From contig NZ_JARACO010000012.1 of the NCBI RefSeq assembly GCF_028765575.1, positions 1 through 64,000 on the forward strand: 64,000 nt of DNA, written 5' to 3'. The notes under the pieces were generated by a model, which searched no databases, was not told the origin of the DNA, and saw only the letters and a list, made by a program, of their open reading frames with translations. This DNA comes from Aliivibrio sp. S3MY1 (GTDB lineage: Bacteria > Pseudomonadota > Gammaproteobacteria > Enterobacterales > Vibrionaceae). The position numbers and the translations under genes are program-made. Positions 57,254-64,000 of this stretch are shown one piece after another (the stretch's first letter is position 1; each line of letters opens with the position of its first letter).

Positions 57254-57324
57254 GTCCGTTTCCTATAATCCAATTTTATAATGATTCTTTTAGGCTGCTT
57301 AAGCGTAGCTAATGTTGCCGCTAA

Positions 57325-58641
57325 TTATCGCTCAAACAATGCCATAGATTCTAAATGTCCTGTATGTGGGAACATATCAAGCATACCTAGCCTAGTAAGC
57401 TTGTAACCGTGCTGAATAAGTAATTGGCTATCGCGTGCAAGTGTTGCTGGGTTACACGATACATAAACCACGGTTTGAGGTTTCAATTTTGCCACAGTTT
57501 GCATCACTCCTGCAGCCCCTGCTCTGGCAGGATCGAGTAAAATCTTTGTAAACTTTGTACTAGACCACACTTGATCATCAATACTTTCTTCTAAATTAGC
57601 TTGATAAAATGTGACATTCGATAATTTATTTCTTTTGCCATTTTGTTGTGCGCGTTGAACCATTTCATCAACACCTTCAATACCCACTACGCTTTGTACT
57701 TTTTGAGCCAGAGGCAAACTAAAATTACCTAAGCCACAGAACAGGTCTAATACGGTGTCATTTTCTTTTAGATCTAACCAAGAAAGAGCTTGATGGACCA
57801 TTTTTTTATTCACATCACCGTTAACCTGAATAAAATCTTTTGGTGTAAAGTAAATTTTAGCGCCATCAATAAGATAATATGGTTCTTCACCACACACATG
57901 ATTTAAGACGTCTGACTCTGGCATTAGGTACAAGATTAAATCACGCTCTTCACAATAAGAGAGTAATGCTTGATGATCGGTCTGATTAAAATCAACCAGA
58001 TGACGGATCAACAAGACACTGCCATTATCTGCCTGAACTAACTCTACATGCCCTAATTGCTTTTTCGATTTAAACGAATTTAATAATTCATAAAGTGACG
58101 TTAGATGTTGATCAAGTTCACTCACTAATACTGGGCAATGGCGAACATTTACAATCGCTTTGCTTTGCTTCTTACGAAACCCAAAATCAAGCTGATTCGT
58201 TTGTTTATTAAACATTAAACTAATGCGAGCTCGACGGCGATATCCTTTGTCATCACCAACAATCGGCTCGATTATTTCACAACATTCAACGCCTTGTTTT
58301 TGCATTAGCTCTTGCAGCTTAATATTTTTTGCGACTATTTGCTCATCGCGTTGAAGGTGCTGTAAATTACAGCCACCACACTCATGATAATACTCACAAA
58401 TCGCATCTTGACGCTTTGGGCTTTTTTCTGTCAGCTTGATAAGCTTAGCTCGAGAGTATTGTTTTTTCTGTTCGATAAATTGAATAATCGCTTTTTCTTC
58501 AGGTAAAGCACCGTCAATAAATACCGGTCTCTTATCTACAAAAGCAACACCGGCACCATTGTGATCTAATCGAACCACATCAACAGATTGATGCTTTGTG
58601 TTTACTGAAGCTTTCTTTTTAGGTTTGAAGAATTGCGCCAT
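57325..58641 (-). CDS. rlmD: 23S rRNA (uracil1939-C5)-methyltransferase RlmD (RumA)
   Basis: RlmD methylates U1939 of 23S rRNA. From the ATG at 58641 (MAQFFKPKKK, the conserved start) it has 438 residues. A longer frame to 58662 is not supported. It has a TRAM domain, the iron-sulfur ligand cluster CEYYHECGGCNLQH plus HCPV further on, and the AdoMet fold with VLDLFCGLGNFSLPLAQ. The catalytic VYVSCNPATLARD holds the nucleophilic Cys. Length is typical. Divergent from barA across ~180 bases, as in E. coli. Confidence 0.97.
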   Translation of the reverse strand: MAQFFKPKKKASVNTKHQSVDVVRLDHNGAGVAFVDKRPVFIDGALPEEKAIIQFIEQKKQYSRAKLIKLTEKSPKRQDAICEYYHECGGCNLQHLQRDEQIVAKNIKLQELMQKQGVECCEIIEPIVGDDKGYRRRARISLMFNKQTNQLDFGFRKKQSKAIVNVRHCPVLVSELDQHLTSLYELLNSFKSKKQLGHVELVQADNGSVLLIRHLVDFNQTDHQALLSYCEERDLILYLMPESDVLNHVCGEEPYYLIDGAKIYFTPKDFIQVNGDVNKKMVHQALSWLDLKENDTVLDLFCGLGNFSLPLAQKVQSVVGIEGVDEMVQRAQQNGKRNKLSNVTFYQANLEESIDDQVWSSTKFTKILLDPARAGAAGVMQTVAKLKPQTVVYVSCNPATLARDSQLLIQHGYKLTRLGMLDMFPHTGHLESMALFER

Positions 58642-58822
58642 GATTATTGCCTGATTTACCAAAATTAGAAATTAGCGCCATTATACCCAAACAATATTAA
58701 GATGTAGTGCAGAATGGGCATTGATTTATGTTTCAATTTACGATTTCTACATAGAATATTTGAGCTTACTCGTTAACTTGATTAAGCTACGCGCTCAAGG
58801 ATGTTAATAAGAACGAATCAAT

Positions 58823-61612
58823 ATGAGAAAATACGGTTTACGCGCACGTGTTATTACCCTGACACTAGCGCCAACATTAATTATCGGTTTGCTACTTAGT
58901 GGCTTCTTTACAATGAATCGATACAATGATTTGGAAGCTCAGCTCATTTCGAGCGGCACCAGTATTATTGAACCCCTAGCCATCTCAAGTGAATATGGCA
59001 TGACGAGACAAAACCGTGAAGCCGTTCGTCGTCTAATTAGCTACGCGCATCGAAAGCACTCTAAAATCGTTCGCAGTATTGCTGTATTTGATGAACATCA
59101 CGAACTGTTCGTTACTTCTAATTTCCATCCTAATTTTGAAAGCTTAACGTTTCCCAAAGATAAACCTATTCCATTATTACTTGATATTTCTTTTCAAGAA
59201 GAGTCTTTAATATTACGAACGCCTATTCTTCCTGAAGGACAGTTCTCTACCAATTTTGACCCCTCTTATATCAATGACCCCTTAGGTTACATCGCCATTG
59301 AATTAGACTTATCCAGTTTACGATTACAGCAATACCAAGAAATATTCTCTGCCTTGGTTGTTTTGATGCTTGGATTGAGCCTGTCTGGTGTCTTTGCCTA
59401 TCGTTTAATGCAGGATGTCACTCAACCTATTTCACACATGGTCAGCGTGGTTGACCGTATTCGTCGTGGCCATTTGAATGTTCGAATTGAGAATAAATTG
59501 CATGGCGAGCTAGATACCCTCAAAAACGGTATCAATGCCATGGCCATCTCCTTGTCTGAATATCATGTCGAGATGCAGCAAAGTATCGATCAAGCGACTT
59601 CAGATTTACGTGAAACCTTAGAACAATTAGAAATTCAAAACGTTGAATTAGATATTGCTAAAAAACGAGCTCAAGAAGCGGCGCGTGTTAAGTCAGAATT
59701 TTTAGCGAATATGTCCCACGAGTTAAGAACCCCCCTCAATGGTGTGATTGGCTTTACCCGTCAAATGCTAAAAACATCACTATCTGATAACCAACAAGAT
59801 TATCTGCAAACCATTGAACGTTCAGCAAACAACTTATTAACCATCATCAACGATATTCTGGATTTCTCAAAACTGGAGGCGGGTAAATTATTACTTGAAA
59901 ATCTACCATTCAACCTCCAAGACAGTCTAGATGAAGTGGTTAGCCTACTTGCTCCAAGTGCGCATGAAAAAGGCTTAGAAATCACATTAAAAATTGATCA
60001 ACGCCTATCTTCAGGACTTATCGGTGATCCACTTCGTATTCAACAAGTTCTTAATAATTTAGTTGGTAATTCAATTAAATTTACCGAAAAAGGCAACATT
60101 GATATTTCTGTTGAACTAAAGCACTTACATAGCGACAGCATTGATCTTCAATTTATTGTTCGTGATACCGGTATTGGTATTTCAGAGCGCCAACAAGCTC
60201 AATTATTCCAAGCATTTAGTCAAGCAGATGCCAGTATTTCACGACGTTATGGTGGTACTGGCTTAGGTCTGGTTATTACTCAAAAATTAGTCGCTCAAAT
60301 GGGAGGGGAAATTGGTCTTAGTAGCCGCCTTCACCAGGGGTCGACCTTCTGGTTTACGATAAAAATGAGTTCAACAGATCTGCCTATGATTGATGAGCGG
60401 GATATTGCTCAATTAGATAAGAAAAAACTGTTATTAATAGAACCAAATATGCAGTCAGCTTCTATTTTACAGCAGCAATTGATCAATCACGGTGTCCTTG
60501 TCACTTACCGAACAACACTGCCTAATCATATTGAACCCCATGATTTCGCTTTAATCAGCTTAAGCTCTACCGCTAAGCCGACAGCGCAATCATTACAAAA
60601 AATTTCAGATAAACTCGTCCCTTATTGCCCTACCGTGATTATCGGTTTACCAAGTACAGAGCTTGCTCTTACTGAGGAGTTAAATGAACAGACTCATATT
60701 ACTTGTTTATCGAAGCCATTCGCTAAGAAAAAATTGCTTGATGCTTTACTCAACCACAAGCAATTAGAGCAAGTACCTGTTTTACCTGATTTAATGGCTT
60801 CACATAAAGGACCTCAGCGCTTACCGATTAAAGTGATGGCGGTTGATGATAATCCTGCAAATCTCAAACTTATTTCTGCTTTATTACACGAACAAGTAGA
60901 GACTGTTGTTACCTGTAAAAATGGTATCGATGCGGTACAACAAGCCACTGAGCAAAAGTTTGATATCATCTTAATGGATATTCAAATGCCAAAAATGGAT
61001 GGCGTGATGGCATGTAAAGAAATCCGTAAAACAGTCTTAAATGCACAAACGCCTGTAGTGGCTGTAACAGCCCACGCCATGGCCGGCGAACGAGAACGAT
61101 TAATCAGTGAAGGCATGGATGATTACTTAACCAAACCAATTGAAGAACATGTCCTTCAACAAGTCATCATTCACTGGAGCCCCTTAACGGATAAATCTGA
61201 TGTGGAAAAAATTGAAATTTTAGCCGACGCGATCCCTGAACTTCATGTGGCAGAAGCAAGTTGTGATAAGAGTAGCAGCATTGATTGGGAAGCGGCATTA
61301 AAGCAATCAGCAGGAAAAGATAATCTCGCAAAAGAGATGCTTGCAATGCTGATAGAGTTTATTCCGGAAGTTGATAGCTGGATAGAAAAAGCCCTAGAGG
61401 GGAACTTATCAACTGAAGAACTCTGTCATTACATACATAAACTTCATGGAAGTAGCTCATATTGTGGCGTACCTAGACTAAAGCAGTTATGTAATTTAAT
61501 TGAAACGGCGCTAAGACAGCAGCAATCGATTGAAGAAATTGAACCTGAATTATTTGAGCTGCAAGATGAAATGTATAAAGTGACAAAAGATGCCACTCAA
61601 TGGTTAAACTAG
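58823..61612 (+). CDS. barA: Hybrid sensor histidine kinase BarA
   Basis: BarA phosphorylates UvrY/GacA and so controls carbon storage and stress genes through CsrB-type RNAs. The 929-residue protein has two N-terminal transmembrane helices (about 10-32 and 173-195) around a periplasmic domain, a HAMP region, HisKA with H299 in NMSHELRTPLNG, an HATPase domain (N, G1 and G2 motifs including DTGIGIS and GGTGLGL), a degenerate receiver (about 530-660), and a receiver with D719 in IILMDIQMPKMDG. The HPt domain has H875 in KLHGSS. All catalytic sites are present. Its response regulator is not in the window. Confidence 0.97.
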   Translation: MRKYGLRARVITLTLAPTLIIGLLLSGFFTMNRYNDLEAQLISSGTSIIEPLAISSEYGMTRQNREAVRRLISYAHRKHSKIVRSIAVFDEHHELFVTSNFHPNFESLTFPKDKPIPLLLDISFQEESLILRTPILPEGQFSTNFDPSYINDPLGYIAIELDLSSLRLQQYQEIFSALVVLMLGLSLSGVFAYRLMQDVTQPISHMVSVVDRIRRGHLNVRIENKLHGELDTLKNGINAMAISLSEYHVEMQQSIDQATSDLRETLEQLEIQNVELDIAKKRAQEAARVKSEFLANMSHELRTPLNGVIGFTRQMLKTSLSDNQQDYLQTIERSANNLLTIINDILDFSKLEAGKLLLENLPFNLQDSLDEVVSLLAPSAHEKGLEITLKIDQRLSSGLIGDPLRIQQVLNNLVGNSIKFTEKGNIDISVELKHLHSDSIDLQFIVRDTGIGISERQQAQLFQAFSQADASISRRYGGTGLGLVITQKLVAQMGGEIGLSSRLHQGSTFWFTIKMSSTDLPMIDERDIAQLDKKKLLLIEPNMQSASILQQQLINHGVLVTYRTTLPNHIEPHDFALISLSSTAKPTAQSLQKISDKLVPYCPTVIIGLPSTELALTEELNEQTHITCLSKPFAKKKLLDALLNHKQLEQVPVLPDLMASHKGPQRLPIKVMAVDDNPANLKLISALLHEQVETVVTCKNGIDAVQQATEQKFDIILMDIQMPKMDGVMACKEIRKTVLNAQTPVVAVTAHAMAGERERLISEGMDDYLTKPIEEHVLQQVIIHWSPLTDKSDVEKIEILADAIPELHVAEASCDKSSSIDWEAALKQSAGKDNLAKEMLAMLIEFIPEVDSWIEKALEGNLSTEELCHYIHKLHGSSSYCGVPRLKQLCNLIETALRQQQSIEEIEPELFELQDEMYKVTKDATQWLN

Positions 61613-61635
61613 CTTATACCATTATGGATAAGTAG

Positions 61636-62016
61636 TTAGGATTCAAAAATTACCGTTGCGACCGCGTAATGGCGCTCGTCGGATATTGTAAGATGAATAT
61701 GAGAAACATTCATTTTTTGAGATAACTCAAGAGCTTTACCCATGAGTTCTAAGATGGGTTTACCGTTCTCATCATTAGAGACACTAAAATCATGAAAGGT
61801 AACACCATGAGCAATACCGGTACCTAACGCTTTAGAAGCGGCTTCTTTTGCTGCAAAACGTTTAGCTAAGAAACGTCCTTTTTGCTTTAATGATTGATAT
61901 TTATTAAATTCAGATACACTTAAGATGCGCTCTGCAAATGCATCTCCTGAACGAGAAAGGGCTTTTTCAACCCTTTCTATTTCAGCGATATCAGTCCCTA
62001 GACCAACAATTGCCAT
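61636..62016 (-). CDS. acpS: Holo-[acyl-carrier-protein] synthase
   Basis: AcpS transfers phosphopantetheine from CoA to ACP, activating fatty acid synthesis. The 126-residue protein has the family motifs [18 protein letters not shown] (metal-binding Asp) and [19 protein letters not shown] (Glu of the active site). Length is normal (E. coli 126). The start at 62016 overlaps the pdxJ stop by one base, so it is the last gene in the era-recO-pdxJ-acpS operon. Confidence 0.98.
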   Translation of the reverse strand: MAIVGLGTDIAEIERVEKALSRSGDAFAERILSVSEFNKYQSLKQKGRFLAKRFAAKEAASKALGTGIAHGVTFHDFSVSNDENGKPILELMGKALELSQKMNVSHIHLTISDERHYAVATVIFES

Positions 62017-62747
62017 TAGTTACGAGCACCAAGCATAATACGGTGCATATCCGCGACCGCTTTTTCTAAGCCATCAAACACTGCACGTCCCATAATTGAG
62101 TGGCCAATGTTTAATTCGTAAATTTCTGGCAGAGCCGCAATCGCTTCAACATTATGGTACGTCAAGCCATGGCCAGCATTCACAATGAGGCCTTTTGAAG
62201 CGGCATAACTTGCGCCTGCTGCGATTTTTTTCAACTCATCTTGCTGCGCTTCTTCTGTTTCTGCATCCGCGTAAGCACCGGTGTGAAGTTCAATATATGG
62301 CGCACCACATTCAACAGCAGCATCTATTTGTTCTTTATCTGCATCGATAAATAGAGAAACGTTAATCCCTGCATCAGACAATATTTTCGTTGCTGCTTTT
62401 ACTTTTTCAAGCTGACCTAATACATTCAAGCCACCTTCAGTGGTTAGCTCTTCACGTTTTTCTGGTACTAAACAAACAAACTCTGGCTGTGTTTTAAGCG
62501 CAATGCCTACCATTTCATCCGTGACTGCCATCTCTAAGTTCATTCGTGTTTGTAACGTTTCACGTAAGATACGCACATCACGATCGTTAATATGACGACG
62601 ATCTTCACGTAGGTGGATCGTAATGCCCGCCGCACCAGCCCGCTCTGCGATTTCTGCCGCATGAACAGGATCAGGGTATTTAGTCCCTCTTGCATTTCGA
62701 AGGGTGGCTACGTGATCGATATTAACGCCAAGTAAAATTGAACTCAT
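62016..62747 (-). CDS. pdxJ: Pyridoxine 5'-phosphate synthase PdxJ
   Basis: PdxJ closes the B6 ring from aminohydroxyacetone-phosphate and deoxyxylulose phosphate. The 243-residue TIM barrel has [48 protein letters not shown], the ELHTGAYA loop, and [16 protein letters not shown] near the C-terminus. Length matches E. coli (243). The ATG at 62747 overlaps recO by four bases (ATGA), showing translational coupling. Confidence 0.98.
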   Translation of the reverse strand: MSSILLGVNIDHVATLRNARGTKYPDPVHAAEIAERAGAAGITIHLREDRRHINDRDVRILRETLQTRMNLEMAVTDEMVGIALKTQPEFVCLVPEKREELTTEGGLNVLGQLEKVKAATKILSDAGINVSLFIDADKEQIDAAVECGAPYIELHTGAYADAETEEAQQDELKKIAAGASYAASKGLIVNAGHGLTYHNVEAIAALPEIYELNIGHSIMGRAVFDGLEKAVADMHRIMLGARN

Positions 62748-63460
62748 TTTAGAATACTCCTTGTTCTTGGAAGAAACAGCTCCCTACTTTTTAGAGGCTT
62801 GCCGCCAAGATACGGCTTTAATGCTATGCGTGTAAAGCGTTTTGCTGCTTTTAATTGCTCTGAGGTAGTAAATCGACGCTCACTAATCGCAATTAACTCA
62901 TTACCTTTGAAGCTCATTAAAGGGTCGTGACGGATGGATGCCATAAAGCCTTGTTGCTCACGATAACGATACGTCATCTCTGGAGAAACCATTTCGCCAC
63001 TGCCTGCGCAATGTAAAAAATCAACGCCATAACCTAATGAAGATAAAAGCGCCAACTCAAAACGCCTTAGTGCTGGTTCAGGATTTGAACTTTGAGCAAG
63101 CTCGGTAAGAGCGGTAAGGTAATCTAAAAAAAGGGCTGGATACGGCGTTTCTTGCTCTATTACTCGAACGACTAATTCATTGATGTACATAGCTGAGTAA
63201 AGATTTATACCAGAGAGTGGAATGCCCAAGCTAATGGTTTCAGCTTGTCGCAGTGTACGCATAGAGCCCTTGCCTGACCATTTCATTAATAATGGGGTAA
63301 ACGCTTGTAATACGCCTTTTAGATTAGAGCGCTTGCTTCGCGCCCCTTTTGAGATAATAGATAAACGGCCATACTCTTCGCTAAACACATCTAAAATTAG
63401 ACTGCTTTCACTGTATGGTCTTCGGTGCAGGACAAAACAACGTTGTAAGCCTTCTTCCAC
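62744..63460 (-). CDS. recO: DNA repair protein RecO
   Basis: RecO helps RecR load RecA on SSB-coated gaps. The 238-residue protein has the OB-fold start [42 protein letters not shown], then helices with LEL-type [21 protein letters not shown]. Usual length (E. coli 242). It overlaps pdxJ by four bases. Between recO and era lies ~180 bases with a terminator-like hairpin, so expression from era into recO may be reduced. Confidence 0.95.
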   Translation of the reverse strand: MEEGLQRCFVLHRRPYSESSLILDVFSEEYGRLSIISKGARSKRSNLKGVLQAFTPLLMKWSGKGSMRTLRQAETISLGIPLSGINLYSAMYINELVVRVIEQETPYPALFLDYLTALTELAQSSNPEPALRRFELALLSSLGYGVDFLHCAGSGEMVSPEMTYRYREQQGFMASIRHDPLMSFKGNELIAISERRFTTSEQLKAAKRFTRIALKPYLGGKPLKSRELFLPRTRSILK

Positions 63461-63552
63461 GTTTCTTACCTATAAAAAAGAATGCACTATGCGCTTCGCT
63501 AACTATAAACGCTTCGCTTCTAGAGACTATAAAAGATGTATTTCGCTATAAT

Positions 63553-63599
63553 AAAAAATCCCAAACAACTTAAAATAATTTGATTAAGTTATTCGGGAT
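63553..63599 (-). terminator. Hairpin/terminator candidate between era and recO
   Basis: On the minus strand ATCCC pairs with GGGAT, with inner ACTTAA/TTAAGT-like pairing, and a T run follows. A GTTTCTA triple repeat lies nearby at about 63618-63640. The weakness of the stem leaves the effect open. Confidence 0.5.
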
Positions 63600-63642
63600 C
63601 TTGTTCTAGATCTTATCGTTTCTAGTTTCTAGTTTCTAGAAA

Positions 63643-64000
63643 TTATAAATCGTCGATGTAACCTAGAGAACGAAGTGCTCGCTCATCATCAGCCCAACCA
63701 GATTTAACTTTAACCCAAAGCTCTAAATACACTTTACGGTCAAACAAACCTTCCATATCAATACGAGCTTCACGACCAATAATCTTGATCTTCTCACCAT
63801 TCTTACCAACAACCATTTTCTTTTGACCTAAACGCTCAACAAGAATAAGACCATTAATATGAAAGCCATCCATTTTCGGATTGTAATCAAATCGTTCGAT
63901 TTCAACAGTTACTGAATATGGTAATTCCTCACCCGTAAAGCGCATCAGCTTTTCACGAATAATTTCAGACGCCATGAAACGTTGAGAACGATCTGTTACA
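63643..64000 (-). CDS. era: GTPase Era, C-terminal part (runs off the window)
   Basis: Only the last ~119 residues are here. They match the Era C-terminus: [37 protein letters not shown], then the KH domain ([40 protein letters not shown] with the GKNG RNA-binding loop) and [24 protein letters not shown] at the end. Era binds the 3' end of 16S rRNA and helps mature the 30S subunit. The N-terminal GTPase domain lies beyond 64000. It is the first gene seen in the era-recO-pdxJ-acpS order. Confidence 0.97.
   Translation of the reverse strand, partial: VTDRSQRFMASEIIREKLMRFTGEELPYSVTVEIERFDYNPKMDGFHINGLILVERLGQKKMVVGKNGEKIKIIGREARIDMEGLFDRKVYLELWVKVKSGWADDERALRSLGYIDDL

Overview
The window reads as chromosomal DNA of a low-GC member of the Vibrionaceae, most likely Aliivibrio (fischeri/salmonicida group). 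This is an inference from the housekeeping gene order (grpE/nadK/recN/bamE/ratAB/smpB/ssrA; rpoS-nlpD-pcm-surE-truD-ispF-ispD-ftsB-eno-pyrG-mazG-flagellin-relA-rlmD/barA/acpS-pdxJ-recO-era), AT-rich codon use and protein similarity that I recognise. No database search was possible.

Layout. (1) 1-7276: core genes ending in smpB and the tmRNA gene ssrA. (2) 7253-31355: a 24.1-kb integrative element inserted in the 3' end of ssrA, bounded by a perfect 25-bp direct repeat (attL 7253-7277, attR 31331-31355). It carries a P4-type tyrosine integrase, an AlpA-like regulator, a replication-type helicase preceded by a 16-bp-arm dyad, a complete type I restriction-modification system (hsdM-hsdS-hsdR), a DUF4143 ATPase, a YgjP-type metallopeptidase, a serine recombinase flanked by two different repeat clusters, a Fic AMPylase-type protein, an orphan MbcA/ParS-type antitoxin domain, a TOTE-type primase-helicase, a CoiA-like protein split at a -1 slippery heptamer, and an XRE regulator broken by an ISAs1-family insertion sequence with a clear 10-bp target duplication. 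(3) 31356-43404: flanking chromosome with transport and metabolism genes (MarR regulator, tri-haem cytochrome c peroxidase, pdxY, AGCS symporter, YeeE/YedE pair, metA, Dcu transporter, nupC). It contains a deletion scar in which the start of cadB is joined to the end of cadA. (4) 43405-64000: conserved core blocks (stress sigma factor, isoprenoid, cell division, glycolysis, CTP synthesis, stringent response, BarA sensor, and the era-recO-pdxJ-acpS operon, with era running off the window).

How the parts work together. The integrase rebuilds the ssrA 3' end, so trans-translation (SmpB plus tmRNA) should be kept. The element supplies a new terminator hairpin for ssrA, and the original terminator now sits 24 kb away beyond attR. 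The cargo looks like a defence island: type I R-M with accessory ATPase and peptidase, a TOTE primase-helicase divergent from a CoiA-like nuclease candidate, and Fic and antitoxin genes.

The least explained parts are the 20.9-23.5 kb stretch (structured RNA candidate, three ~128-bp direct repeats with conserved dyads, recombinase with five GGTATCA half-sites, TGCCAA palindromes) and the CoiA-like frameshift site. These are the best candidates for something undescribed.
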